From JACVRW01 sp963825345 (lineage in GTDB: Bacteria; Actinomycetota; Thermoleophilia; Solirubrobacterales; Thermoleophilaceae), in contig CAWGSQ010000008.1 in assembly GCA_963825345.1 (NCBI GenBank), positions 1-64,000 on the forward strand: 64,000 nt of DNA, in the 5' to 3' direction. Positions 1 through 8,891 of this stretch are shown here, piece by piece. A model generated the notes under the pieces. That model saw only the letters and a list, made by a program, of their open reading frames with translations, was not told the DNA's origin and made no database searches. Position 1 is the stretch's first letter; each line of letters starts with the position of its first letter. The position numbers and the translations under genes are program-made.

Positions 1-1434
1 GGCGCCGCTGCCGGGATCGCCGGCGCGGAGCCCGGGATGCCGGTGGAGATCGGCGATGCGCTCGAGCAGGTGGTGGTGGCGAACCGCCCCGTGACTCTTC
101 AGGAGCTCCACGAGGGCGGTGGGCTCGACCCGATGATGGCCGCGGCGGGCGTGGGCTCGCTGATGGCGTCGCCGGTCGTGGTAAAGGGTCGGCTCGCGGG
201 TGTGGTCGAGGTGGCGATGCGCTCGCCGCGGCCGTTCACGCTCGAGGACGAGAGCCTGCTGATCCTGATGGCGGACCGGGCCGGGCTCGCCATCGAGCAC
301 GCACGCAAGTACGAGCGCGAGCTGTCGAACGTCGAGCTGCTCCAGCGCAGCCTGCTCCCCGACCGGCTGCCCGAGGTCGACGGCATCCAGATCGCCGCGC
401 GCTACATGCCGGGTGGTGCCGACGTGGGAGGTGACTGGTACGACGCCATTCCGCTCGACGGCGGCCGCGTGGGTGTGGCCATGGGCGACGTGGTCGGCCA
501 CGGCATCGGAGCGGCATCGCTCATGGGCCAGCTGCGGCACGCCACGCGCGCCTATGCGCTCGAGGGCCATCCGCCGGCCGGCGTGCTGGACCGGCTCGAC
601 CGCCTTGTGCGCAGCCTCGACGGCGGTCAGATGGCGACCCTGCTCTACCTGGTCGTGGACCCCGACGACGGCAGCGTCCACTTCTCGAGCGCCGGGCACG
701 TGCCTCCGCTTGTGATCGGCCCCGATGGCGAGGCGACGTACCTCGCCAGCGCGCCGAACCCGCCGCTCGGCGTGTTCGCGAGCGACGGCCACGTGGAGCT
801 CTCGGCGAAGCTCGCACCGGGCTCGACGATCGTCCTCTACACCGATGGTCTGGTGGAGGAGCGCGGCGTCTCGATCGACCAGGGCCTCGACGCCCTGCGG
901 CTCGCCGCCTCGCAGGACACCTGTCACCCGGACGAGCTGTGCGACCGGCTGGTGGACGCCATGCTCGCGATCCACCCGGCCAACGACGACATCGCGGTCC
1001 TTGCGCTGCGCTCGCTCCCCACGGCGCCGCCGCCGCTGCACCTCGAGCTGCCCTCCGATCCGGACCAGCTCGGAATGATGCGTCGCGAGCTCGGCACCTG
1101 GCTGCGCACCGCAGGAGCAAGCACGGAGGTGGTCGAGGTGGTGCAGATGGCCTGCCACGAAGCCTGCTCCAACTCGATCGAGCACGGCTACGCCTTCGGC
1201 GACGGCAAGCTGAGCGTGGACGCCGAGCTCGACCAGCGCGTGGTGATCCTCACCATCCGCGACAAGGGCGGCTGGGTGGAGCGGCCCGAGGGCAACCTGC
1301 CCTACCGCGGCAACGGCCTGCCGCTGATGCAGGCGCTGATGGACTCCGTGGAGCTGACGCACGGAAACGGAGCGGGAACGGCGGTGCGGATGGCGCGTTC
1401 GCTGGTCGCCGAGCGCGTGCCGGCCGAGGTGTAG
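1..1434 (+). CDS. GAF-PP2C(SpoIIE)-HATPase stress regulator, 5' partial
   Basis: The reading frame is open from base 1, so the gene begins upstream; the first ATG is at 37. In order it holds the end of a GAF sensor domain (to about residue 105), a PP2C/SpoIIE serine phosphatase with GADVGGDWYDA, MGDVVGHG, TDGLVEER and NDDIAVLAL (about 130-330), and a C-terminal RsbW-type HATPase with the N-box ACHEACSNSIEHGY. Known relatives (RsbU/RsbP with RsbW) act on anti-anti-sigma factors in partner-switching control of stress sigma factors. A phosphatase and an antagonistic kinase in one chain suggests a bifunctional switch. No STAS partner is visible in the window. Confidence 0.9.
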   Translation, partial: GAAAGIAGAEPGMPVEIGDALEQVVVANRPVTLQELHEGGGLDPMMAAAGVGSLMASPVVVKGRLAGVVEVAMRSPRPFTLEDESLLILMADRAGLAIEHARKYERELSNVELLQRSLLPDRLPEVDGIQIAARYMPGGADVGGDWYDAIPLDGGRVGVAMGDVVGHGIGAASLMGQLRHATRAYALEGHPPAGVLDRLDRLVRSLDGGQMATLLYLVVDPDDGSVHFSSAGHVPPLVIGPDGEATYLASAPNPPLGVFASDGHVELSAKLAPGSTIVLYTDGLVEERGVSIDQGLDALRLAASQDTCHPDELCDRLVDAMLAIHPANDDIAVLALRSLPTAPPPLHLELPSDPDQLGMMRRELGTWLRTAGASTEVVEVVQMACHEACSNSIEHGYAFGDGKLSVDAELDQRVVILTIRDKGGWVERPEGNLPYRGNGLPLMQALMDSVELTHGNGAGTAVRMARSLVAERVPAEV

Positions 1435-1441
1435 CGGCTTC

Positions 1442-1447
1442 TACTCT
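1442..1447 (+). promoter_or_regulatory. Leaderless-type -10 element for the MBL hydrolase gene
   Basis: TACTCT lies 9 nt before the ATG at 1457 and just after the stop of the preceding gene. It fits TANNNT, and there is no convincing Shine-Dalgarno sequence. No -35 element is assigned. Confidence 0.4.
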
Positions 1448-1456
1448 CTGCGAGGC

Positions 1457-2107
1457 ATGCTCCTCGACAGCATCGACTGGCTCGGCCATTCCGGCTTTCG
1501 GGTCATGGTCGGGCGCTCGGTCGTGTACATCGATCCGTATCGCGTCCCCGAGGACGCTCCGCAGGCCGACCTGATCCTCATCACCCACGGCCACTACGAC
1601 CATTTCTCGCCGCAGGACGTCGAGCGGCTCTCCAAGCGCGATACCTGGCTGGTGGGCCCGGCGGCGGTCGCGGAGCGGGTGAGTGGGCAGGTGCATCGGA
1701 TCGCGCCGGGGGAGATGCTCGACGACGAGCTGGTTCGCGGGGTGCACGTGAGCGCCGTCGCCGCCTACAACACCTCTAAGCGCAACGCCGAGGGCAGGCC
1801 GTTTCATCCGCGTGATGCGGGATGGGTGGGATACGACATCAACGTCCGCGGCGAGCGGCTTTACCATTCGGGCGACACAGACGTGATTCCCGAGATGGAC
1901 AGCGTCACGGGGGTCGACGTGGCCCTGCTGCCGGTGAGCGGCGTCTACGTCATGACCGCCCAGGAGGCCGCCGAGGCGGCGCGGCGCATTCAGCCGCGCG
2001 TGGCCGTCCCGATGCACTGGGGCGAGCACCTGGGAACCGAAGAGGACGCACGAACGTTTGCCGACAAGGCTTCCGTGGAGGTACGGATCATGGAGAAGGC
2101 TCAGTGA
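1457..2107 (+). CDS. UPF0173-like metallo-beta-lactamase-fold hydrolase
   Basis: 216 residues, a full-length compact MBL fold. The metal-binding signature THGHYDHF is near residue 45, followed by HSGDTDVIPEM and a C-terminal PMHWGEH. This is the UPF0173/UlaG-like branch, whose members hydrolyse lactones or phosphodiesters; the substrate here cannot be read from sequence. Its stop codon overlaps the GTG start of the SCP2-R2lox gene (GTGA at 2104-2107), so the two are probably translationally coupled and may work on the same lipid or lipid product. Confidence 0.85.
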   Translation: MLLDSIDWLGHSGFRVMVGRSVVYIDPYRVPEDAPQADLILITHGHYDHFSPQDVERLSKRDTWLVGPAAVAERVSGQVHRIAPGEMLDDELVRGVHVSAVAAYNTSKRNAEGRPFHPRDAGWVGYDINVRGERLYHSGDTDVIPEMDSVTGVDVALLPVSGVYVMTAQEAAEAARRIQPRVAVPMHWGEHLGTEEDARTFADKASVEVRIMEKAQ

Positions 2108-3936
2108 GCATCGAGGCCGATCGCCAGCGCGCCGCGCTTCACCGGATCGCGGCTGACGATCCCAAGCTCGCCGCGCGCCTCGTTCTGATGACGCTTCCGG
2201 CCGCGGCGGCGCACATCTCGGGCACGCTCGTCTACCAGCTCGACGTCGAGGAGCTGGGCAGCTATCTGGTGTCGGTGTCGGGCGGCCGCGCGCGTGTGGA
2301 CGAGGCCAGGACGACCGACGACAGCGACTTCCGGCTCCAGACGGACGCCTGCACGCTGATCGAGCTGGTGACCGGCACGGCGGGCCCACTCGGCCTGATG
2401 ATGCGCGGCAGGCTGCGCATACGCGGCAAGCGGCGCCGAGCGATGAAGCTGAGGCAGATGTCCTCCGCGGATGTTTCGTTGTCGGAGGTCGTCGAGTCGG
2501 GCGGCACGCTGGATCCCGACATCCTTTATCGCTCTTTGCCGTACCTGATCGATCCGGACTGGACGCAGGGACACGACTTCACGGTCGGCTACGCGGTGCC
2601 CGGCCACGGCAGCTGGTACGTCAGCGTGCGAGACGGCAAGCAGCTCGAGGTGAGCCAAGAGCCGCCCGAGGGCCGCGAGGTGGCGGGCACCGCGACCGTG
2701 TCGTTCGACTCCTATCAGCGGATGGCCTCGGGCCAGGTGAGCCCGGCGCAGGCCATGCAGAACCAGCTCACGAAGATCGACGGCGAGATCCACCCGATCA
2801 CCCTGGTCGGGCGCTGGATCGCGCGCGCCCAGGGCAGCGACGACGCCGAGCTAAAGCGCGAGCGCAAGCAGCGCAAGGTGCAGCAGAAGCGGGCCAACCT
2901 GTACGTGAACGGCGGGGTGGGCGGTCCCGGCCAGGGCGATCCCGGCCACGACACCGAGGGCGGTGCGCGCGACGGGGGCGGGCTGCTCGACTACCGCCAG
3001 CTCTATGCGCTCTGGGAGCGCCAGAACTGGAAGGCGACCGAGCTCGACTTCACGGTCGACAAGGAGCAGTGGGTGACCACGCCGCGCGAGGCGCAGGAGT
3101 CCACGATCTGGAGCCTCGGCTCGTTCTACGTGGGAGAGGAGCGCGTGACCGCCGACCTCGCGCCGTTCCTGCAGGCGGCGCCCACGGGCGAGATCGAGCT
3201 GTTCCTCGCCACCCAGCTGGTGGACGAGGCCCGCCACGCCGCCTTCTTCGACCGCTTCGGCGCCGAGGTGATGTGCCTGTCGGCCGACGACTTCAGGGGC
3301 CGGATGCGCGAGGTCGAGAAGGTCCTGCTCTCGCCCTGGCGGGAGGTTTTCGACGATGGGCTGCGCGACGTGGCGAAGCGGATCCAGGCGAAGCCGGACG
3401 ACCTCGACCTGTTCGTGGAGGGCATCACGACCTACCACATGGTCGTCGAGGGCTTCCTGGCGGTCACGGGCCAGACGCTGATCCGCGACTACCTGCTCGA
3501 GCACTCCCTGTATCCGGGCTTCTGCGAGGGGTTCGGCCTCGTGGAGCGCGACGAGCACCGGCACGTGGCCTTTGGGGTCCGCTTCCTTCGCGACGCGATC
3601 GAGGAGGACCCGCGCCACCGCGAGACCGTCGAGCGCGTGGTGCTCGACCTGGCGCCGAAGGCGGCCTACGTCTTCGTGCCGCCCTACGTGAAGGACCCGT
3701 CCGATTTCGTGTCCTACGGCTACACGTCACGCCAGATCTACGGCTTCGCTTATCGCACGCTGAAGCGCCGCATGAAGGTGCTCGGGATCGAGATCCCGCC
3801 ACCGGAGGAGCTGCTGCCGGGTCCGATCGAGGGAGCTGCGCCGCCGCCGGTAGAGCAGGCCGCCAAGGCGGCCGCGCCGTCTAACGGCGCGGGCTCGAAC
3901 GGCTCAGGCGATCTCGAGGCGGCGGCCACGAGCTAG
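2104..3936 (+). CDS. SCP2 lipid-carrier domains fused to an R2-like ligand-binding oxidase (R2lox)
   Basis: The GTG start at 2104 overlaps the stop of the upstream MBL gene and gives 610 residues. Residues about 20-115 and 155-245 look like two SCP2/sterol-carrier modules. A charged, Gly-rich linker follows, then a ferritin-like domain from about 300. The ligands expected of R2lox are all present: E345, E375-A-R-H378, E449 and E484-H-R-H487. So are both partners of the Val-Tyr ether crosslink, E345-x-x-V348 and Y444-x4-E449. R2lox proteins bind a long-chain fatty acid at a Mn/Fe or Fe/Fe site, so a fused lipid carrier suggests substrate delivery. It is often annotated as ribonucleotide reductase beta, but no alpha-subunit gene is nearby. 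The C-terminal tail is low complexity and overlaps the convergent LPXTG gene. Confidence 0.85.
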   Translation: MSIEADRQRAALHRIAADDPKLAARLVLMTLPAAAAHISGTLVYQLDVEELGSYLVSVSGGRARVDEARTTDDSDFRLQTDACTLIELVTGTAGPLGLMMRGRLRIRGKRRRAMKLRQMSSADVSLSEVVESGGTLDPDILYRSLPYLIDPDWTQGHDFTVGYAVPGHGSWYVSVRDGKQLEVSQEPPEGREVAGTATVSFDSYQRMASGQVSPAQAMQNQLTKIDGEIHPITLVGRWIARAQGSDDAELKRERKQRKVQQKRANLYVNGGVGGPGQGDPGHDTEGGARDGGGLLDYRQLYALWERQNWKATELDFTVDKEQWVTTPREAQESTIWSLGSFYVGEERVTADLAPFLQAAPTGEIELFLATQLVDEARHAAFFDRFGAEVMCLSADDFRGRMREVEKVLLSPWREVFDDGLRDVAKRIQAKPDDLDLFVEGITTYHMVVEGFLAVTGQTLIRDYLLEHSLYPGFCEGFGLVERDEHRHVAFGVRFLRDAIEEDPRHRETVERVVLDLAPKAAYVFVPPYVKDPSDFVSYGYTSRQIYGFAYRTLKRRMKVLGIEIPPPEELLPGPIEGAAPPPVEQAAKAAAPSNGAGSNGSGDLEAAATS

Positions 3937-4327
3937 TCGGGCGCAGCGCCAGGCCGGCCATCAGGAAGCCGAGCCCGATCATCGCGAGGCCGGCGATCTC
4001 GATCCCGGTGCGGGGCAGGCCGCCGGACTCGCCGCCGGCGCCGGTGTCGCCCTCGGTGCCGGTGCCCGGACTGGTGTCGCCGCTCTCGTCCGTGGTGGTC
4101 TCGTCATCCGTGTCGGTCTGATCCGGGGGCTGCTCCTCGCCGCCCGGCGTGGTCGGCGTGGTCTCCGTCTGGGCGGCCTCGGCCGGGGGCGCGGGCGCGG
4201 CCAGCTCCTCGGGCACGGTGGCCGCCACGCCGCCCGCCGTGCCGGGATCGGTGGCGCCCGCGGGCGCGGCCACGAGCAGCAGCGGGACGAGGAGGGAGAG
4301 GACGAGCAGGGGACGCTTTGAAGTCAC
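3881..4327 (-). CDS. LPXTG-anchored acidic, Thr/Pro-rich surface protein
   Basis: 148 residues from a GTG at 4327, chosen because it yields a clean signal peptide (MTSKRPLLVLSLLVPLLLV, cleavage near AGA). The mature part is low complexity and rich in Thr, Pro, Glu, Asp and Gly. It ends in a sortase signal: LPRTG at residues 104-108, a hydrophobic helix and an Arg-rich tail. It probably serves as a wall-anchored spacer or stalk. No sortase gene lies in the window. The 3' end overlaps the end of the R2lox gene by about 56 bp on the opposite strand. Function is unknown. Confidence 0.75.
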   Translation of the reverse strand: MTSKRPLLVLSLLVPLLLVAAPAGATDPGTAGGVAATVPEELAAPAPPAEAAQTETTPTTPGGEEQPPDQTDTDDETTTDESGDTSPGTGTEGDTGAGGESGGLPRTGIEIAGLAMIGLGFLMAGLALRPTSSWPPPRDRLSRSSPRR

Positions 4328-4403
4328 TGCCGGGCTCTTCGATGCCTGCCAACCCGCTCCTTTTCGTTGCACGGAACCCTGCGAGGGCTATGCTGGCCCG
4401 GCT

Positions 4404-5318
4404 TTGCGAAGTACTCGCGCCCTGCGAACGCTCGCGTGGGGCGCGGTGGCGGTCGGCGTCGCCACACCTCTGGTCCGGCACCGGCTGCGGCTCCGGCCTC
4501 CGGTGGTGTCGGCGCTGTCATGGCCGGCCCCCGCCGCGCTCGCGCTCGCCGCTCCTCGCACCCCGGTGCGCGACGCGGCCATATACGCCCTCCAGATGTG
4601 GGTGTACTTCGCGCATTTCGACATGCCGGACGACGACCCGGACGCGCTGCTCCAGAGGCTGAAGGTGACCTATCCGATCCGCTGCGACCGCGTGCTCGGC
4701 CGCGGGACGCTCCCCACGACCCGGCTCCAGCGGGCGCTCGGGCGCGAGGACCAGGTGCGAGGGCTCGACTACGCGCTATCGGCCGTGCACTGGAGCTGGT
4801 TCCTCGTCCCCCACGGGACGCTCGGGTACATGATGCTGAGGCACCGCGACAGGTTTCCGCGCTCCGCCGTGCTGATGGCCGCGTGCTTCGATCTTGGGTG
4901 TGTGGTCTACTGGCTTGTGCCTACCGCCCCGCCCTGGTACGCCGGTGCGAACGGTCAGATGCCGCCGGTGCGCCGCATCATGGCCGAGGCGGGTGAGCGC
5001 TTCTGGAAGCGTCTCTGGCACCCGCTTTACCATTCTTTGCAAGGCAATCCCTTTGCAGCCATGCCATCCCTCCATTTCGGTACCTCAGTGATGGCCGCCC
5101 GGATCCTGTCGCAGGCCGGGAGGGGTCCCGCCGCGCTTGGATGGGCCTACGCGCTGACGCTCGGATTCGGGCTCGTGTACCTCGGTGAGCACTACCTGAT
5201 CGACCTGCTCGCCGGGCTCGCGCTCGCGGAGGGAATCTGGCGCGTCGCACCGCGCGTCGAGCCGGCGATCCGGATGATCGCGGCGGCCGTGCATCGACTG
5301 GAGCCGCAGGCCGGCTGA
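4404..5318 (+). CDS. PAP2-superfamily membrane phosphatase/phosphotransferase (AUR1-like)
   Basis: About 304 residues with several membrane segments. It carries the late PAP2 motifs MPSLHFGTS and GEHYLIDLLAG, which supply the catalytic histidines, and an upstream PWYA segment as in inositol-phosphorylceramide-synthase-like PAP2_3 proteins. It probably moves or removes a phosphate head group on a membrane lipid. The start is uncertain: TTG at 4404 is used, and an in-frame GTG at 4446 is the alternative. Its stop overlaps the ATG of the next gene (TGATG), so it leads a tight + strand run that ends with the GST gene. Confidence 0.75.
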   Translation: MRSTRALRTLAWGAVAVGVATPLVRHRLRLRPPVVSALSWPAPAALALAAPRTPVRDAAIYALQMWVYFAHFDMPDDDPDALLQRLKVTYPIRCDRVLGRGTLPTTRLQRALGREDQVRGLDYALSAVHWSWFLVPHGTLGYMMLRHRDRFPRSAVLMAACFDLGCVVYWLVPTAPPWYAGANGQMPPVRRIMAEAGERFWKRLWHPLYHSLQGNPFAAMPSLHFGTSVMAARILSQAGRGPAALGWAYALTLGFGLVYLGEHYLIDLLAGLALAEGIWRVAPRVEPAIRMIAAAVHRLEPQAG

Positions 5319-6556
5319 TGGCGGCGGAGGAGCGCCGCCGCGTCCGCGAGCAGGGCGGCCGACCCGACGACTGGGATCGGCCCTCCACCGAGGAGCTGGC
5401 GCTCGAGGCCGCCGACGAGGAGGCCGCGAACGAGGAGGCCGACGAGCTAGAGGTGAGCCGCTTCCAGGCTCTCCTCCAGGACCGCCGCAAGATCGTGTCC
5501 GGCATCCTGCTGGTGCTGCTGCTCGTGGTGGCGATCTACGTGCTGTTCCCGAAGATCGTCGGCGCCGACGAGGCCGTGAGCAACCTCGACGAGGCGAAGT
5601 GGTACTGGATCCTGGTCGCGATCGGCTTCAACGTGCTCGCGTTCGCGGCCTACGTTGCGCTGTTCCGCGGGATTCTCGGCGGCACGCGCGACGACGAGGT
5701 CCACCGGCGCCTCGACCTCCGTGCCTCCTATCAGATCACCATGGCCGGCCTGGCGGCCACGCGCATCTTCTCGGCCGCAGGAGCGGGCGGGATCGTGCTC
5801 ACGTACTGGGCTCTTCGCAAGGCGGGGATGCCGCGCCGGCGAGCGGCCTGCCGCATGGTCGCGTTCCTCGTGCTGACCTACTTCGTCTACCTCGGCGCAC
5901 TGGTGGTCTTCGGGGTGCTGCTGAGGACGTCCGTACTGCCCGGGAGTGCGCCGCTTGCGGGAACGATCGTGCCCGCAGCCATCGCGGGCGGGATCATTCT
6001 CCTGTTCGGCCTTATCGCGCTCATCCCGCAGGACTTCGAGCGGCGAATCCAGCACTACGCGGGCGGGTACCGGCATACGCGCTACCTGCAGCGCATCGCG
6101 AAGGGGCCGGCCACCCTCGCCACGGGTGTGCGCACCGCGCTCGCGTACCTCCGGCACCCGCGCCGGGGCCTGCTGGCGGTCGGCGGTGCGGTGGGATTCT
6201 GGGCGGCGAACATCGGCGTGCTCTGGGCGAGCTTCGAGGCGTTTGGCGGGCACGTGCCGCTCGCCGTGCTCGTACAGGGCTTCTTCGTCGGCATGGCCGC
6301 GAACCTGATCCCGTCACCGGCCGGGGGCGTGGGCGCCGTCGATGCAGGCATGATTGGGGCCTTCTCTATCTTCGGGATCGACAACTCGGTGGTGTTCCCC
6401 GCGGTGCTCACGTATCGCGTGATCGCGTTCTGGTTGCCGATTCCGCCCGGGATCGTGGCCTTCATCCAGCTGCGCAAGACGGCCGCGGAGTGGGAGCGCG
6501 AGACCGAGGAGGCAAAGGCCGCCCGGAGGACTACACTTCAGAAAGTGAAGTATTGA
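5318..6556 (+). CDS. YbhN/UPF0104-family flippase-like membrane protein
   Basis: 412 residues. A charged, Glu-rich cytoplasmic N-terminus (about 1-60) precedes some eight hydrophobic helices typical of the lysylphosphatidylglycerol synthetase-like TM/UPF0104 family, with the conserved NLIPSPAGGVGAVDAGMIG segment in the last third. Family members flip or synthesise modified lipids. Overlap with the PAP2 gene suggests a shared lipid pathway. It lacks the soluble aminoacyl-transferase domain of MprF, so a transport role is more likely than lysylation. Confidence 0.8.
   Translation: MAAEERRRVREQGGRPDDWDRPSTEELALEAADEEAANEEADELEVSRFQALLQDRRKIVSGILLVLLLVVAIYVLFPKIVGADEAVSNLDEAKWYWILVAIGFNVLAFAAYVALFRGILGGTRDDEVHRRLDLRASYQITMAGLAATRIFSAAGAGGIVLTYWALRKAGMPRRRAACRMVAFLVLTYFVYLGALVVFGVLLRTSVLPGSAPLAGTIVPAAIAGGIILLFGLIALIPQDFERRIQHYAGGYRHTRYLQRIAKGPATLATGVRTALAYLRHPRRGLLAVGGAVGFWAANIGVLWASFEAFGGHVPLAVLVQGFFVGMAANLIPSPAGGVGAVDAGMIGAFSIFGIDNSVVFPAVLTYRVIAFWLPIPPGIVAFIQLRKTAAEWERETEEAKAARRTTLQKVKY
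6532..6551 (+). promoter_or_regulatory. AT-rich inverted repeat with -10-like TACACT upstream of trxB
   Basis: ACTTCA (6535-6540) and TGAAGT (6546-6551) form a perfect 6-bp inverted repeat around GAAAG, overlapping TACACT at 6532. It covers the last codons of the flippase gene and lies 18 bp before the trxB start. It may be an operator or -10 region giving trxB its own control; the assignment is inferred. Confidence 0.35.
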
Positions 6557-6569
6557 GCGTGGGAGTGGA

Positions 6570-7613
6570 ATGAGCGTGGAGATCAAGGACATCGAGGACG
6601 TCGTCATCGTCGGCAGTGGCCCCGCCGGGTACACCGCCGCGCTGTACACATCGCGCGCGGACCTGGAGCCGCTCGTGATCGAGGGCTTCGCCTGGGGCGG
6701 CCTGCTCCAGCAGACGACCGATGTCGAGAACTACCCGGGCTATCCCGAGGGCGTCATGGGCCCGGAGATGATGCAGAACTTCCGCGACCAGGCCGAGCGC
6801 TTCGGCTCGCGCTTCATCACGGACGACGCCACGAAGATCGAGCTCAGCTCGGACGAGGGCGGCACCCACGTGGTGCACGTCGGCGATCAGGAGATCAGGG
6901 CGCGCGCCGTGATCCTCGCCATGGGCGCAGAGCCGAAGAAGCTCGGCGTGCCGGGGGAGGACGAGCTGGCAGCGCGCGGCGTGTCGTACTGCGCGACCTG
7001 TGACGCGGCGTTCCACCGCGACGCCCAGACCCTCGTGGTGGGCGGCGGCGACACCGCCATGGAGGAGGCCACCTTCCTGTCGAAGTTCGCCGGCAAGGTG
7101 AGCGTCGTGCACCGGCGTCCGGAGTTCCGGGCCTCCGCGATCATGCTCGACCGCGCCCGCGAGGCGAAGAACATCGATCTGGTCACACCCTACGTCGTGA
7201 AGAGCTTCGAGGCCGGCGACAACGGCTCGCTGGGCAGGGCCGTGCTCGAGAACACCGAGGACGGCTCGACGAAGGAGATCCCGGTCACGGGCGCCTTCGT
7301 GGCCATCGGCCACAAGCCGAACTCGCATCTCGTCGAGGGTCAGATCGACCTCGACGAGGAGGGCTACGCGCTGGTCGACGGGCGCTCCACGAAGACGAAG
7401 CGACCGGGCGTGTTCGCCGCCGGCGATCTCACCGACCGCGTCTACCGCCAGGCGGTCACCGCGGCCGGCACCGGCTGTATGGCCGCTCTCGACGCCGAGG
7501 CATACCTGCGCGACACCCCGATCGACGCGGAGGCCCACTGGACTCCGGATCCGGATCGGATCGACGAGGTGGCCGACCAGATCAAGGCCGCGGCGAAGTC
7601 GGCCGCCGGCTAG
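6570..7613 (+). CDS. trxB: Thioredoxin reductase, FAD/NADPH-dependent
   Basis: 347 residues, slightly longer than the roughly 320 usual for the family. The FAD-binding GSGPAGYTAALY is at the N-terminus, the redox-active CATC has Cys141 and Cys144, the NADPH-binding GGGDTAMEEA comes next, and the C-terminal FAD motif is GVFAAGDLTDRVYRQ. It reduces thioredoxin in the cytosol. The ATG follows a purine-rich GGGAGTGGA. The ALO-type oxidase gene starts on the base after its stop. No thioredoxin gene is nearby. Confidence 0.95.
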   Translation: MSVEIKDIEDVVIVGSGPAGYTAALYTSRADLEPLVIEGFAWGGLLQQTTDVENYPGYPEGVMGPEMMQNFRDQAERFGSRFITDDATKIELSSDEGGTHVVHVGDQEIRARAVILAMGAEPKKLGVPGEDELAARGVSYCATCDAAFHRDAQTLVVGGGDTAMEEATFLSKFAGKVSVVHRRPEFRASAIMLDRAREAKNIDLVTPYVVKSFEAGDNGSLGRAVLENTEDGSTKEIPVTGAFVAIGHKPNSHLVEGQIDLDEEGYALVDGRSTKTKRPGVFAAGDLTDRVYRQAVTAAGTGCMAALDAEAYLRDTPIDAEAHWTPDPDRIDEVADQIKAAAKSAAG

Positions 7614-8891
7614 TTGCCCACCTGGACCAACTGGGCGCGCCAGCAGAGGTGCGCCCCGGAGCGCATGGCCACACCGCGCTCCGAGGACGAGCTCGTCCAG
7701 GCGGTGACCGGCGCCGCCCGCGTGAAGGTGGCCGGCTCAGGACACTCGTTCACCGACATCGCCTGCACCGACGGCGTGATGATCGACATGTCGGCGATGC
7801 GCCGGGTGCTCGCGGTCGAAGGCCGTGAGGTGACCGTGGATGCCGGCATCACCCTGCACGACCTCGGCGAGGAGCTGCGCGCCCGCGGCCTGGCGATGGA
7901 GAACCAGGGGGACGTGGACCCGCAGACGCTGGCGGGCGCAATCTCGACTGCGACCCACGGGACCGGCGGCCACTTCGGGAACCTCTCCTCGCAGGTCACG
8001 GGCCTGCGCCTGGTGACCGGTAGGGGCGACGTCGTGGACCTGCGCGAGGGCGACGAGCTGCGCGCGGCGCGCGTGAGCCTCGGCGCGCTCGGGGCCATTT
8101 CGGCGGTCACGCTCCGGTGCGTGCCCGCCTTCACGATTCATCGCGTCGACCAGCCGCGCCCGCTCGACGACGTGCTTCCGCGCCTGGACGAGCTGGTGAA
8201 CTCGCACGACCACTGGGAGGCGTTCGTGATGCCGTACACGCGCGAGGCGCTCACGCTCACCTCCGAGCGGACCGACGAGGCGCCGCGCCCGCCCGGGCGT
8301 GCCGCCGCCTTCCTCCACGACGTGGTGCTCGAGAACGCGGTGCTCGGGCTGTTCTGTCGGCTCGGGCGCCGCTTCCCCGGCCTGATCCCGGTGCTCAACC
8401 GGCGGCTGGCCGCGCTCATGGGGCACTCAGAGCATCTCGACGCGAGCAACCGCGTGTACGCCAACACACGACTGGTCCGCTTCACGGAGATGGAATACGC
8501 GATCCCGCGTGAGCGCGCGGCCGAGGGGCTCGAGCGGGTGCTCGCGCTGATCGAGCGCCGGCGGCTGCCGATCGGGTTTCCCATCGAGCTGCGGGTGACG
8601 GCGCCGGATGACGCGCTCCTCTCGACCGCCCACGAGCGGCCCACCGCGTACATCGCGGTGCACCAGTACGTTGGCATGGAGTTCGAGACCTACTTCCGCG
8701 CCGTGGAGGCGATCATGGACGAGTACGCGGGGCGCCCGCACTGGGGAAAGCGCCACTACCAGTCGGAGGCAACGCTGCGCGCGCGCTATCCCGAGTGGGA
8801 CCGCTTCGCGCAGGTCCGAGCGCGCTTCGATCCAGAGGCACGCTTTGAGAACGACTACCTGCGGCGGGTGCTCGGGCCCGTATTGACGTGA
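7614..8891 (+). CDS. FAD-linked aldonolactone oxidase (ALO/gulonolactone oxidase family)
   Basis: 425 residues starting with TTG immediately after the trxB stop. The N-terminal FAD-binding-4 domain contains GSGHSFTDIA, where the His is the usual covalent FAD site. The C-terminal ALO domain ends with HWGKRHY, typical of D-arabinono-1,4-lactone and L-gulono-1,4-lactone oxidases. The reaction is oxidation of a sugar lactone with O2 or another acceptor; which sugar is not certain. The stop overlaps the GST gene start (GTGA), so it belongs to the trxB-ALO-GST redox operon. Confidence 0.85.
   Translation: MPTWTNWARQQRCAPERMATPRSEDELVQAVTGAARVKVAGSGHSFTDIACTDGVMIDMSAMRRVLAVEGREVTVDAGITLHDLGEELRARGLAMENQGDVDPQTLAGAISTATHGTGGHFGNLSSQVTGLRLVTGRGDVVDLREGDELRAARVSLGALGAISAVTLRCVPAFTIHRVDQPRPLDDVLPRLDELVNSHDHWEAFVMPYTREALTLTSERTDEAPRPPGRAAAFLHDVVLENAVLGLFCRLGRRFPGLIPVLNRRLAALMGHSEHLDASNRVYANTRLVRFTEMEYAIPRERAAEGLERVLALIERRRLPIGFPIELRVTAPDDALLSTAHERPTAYIAVHQYVGMEFETYFRAVEAIMDEYAGRPHWGKRHYQSEATLRARYPEWDRFAQVRARFDPEARFENDYLRRVLGPVLT

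Noticed and set aside
2104..3936. Ribonucleotide reductase small subunit
   Set aside because: The ligand and Val-Tyr pattern is that of R2lox, an SCP2 domain is fused, and no NrdA/NrdE partner is nearby.
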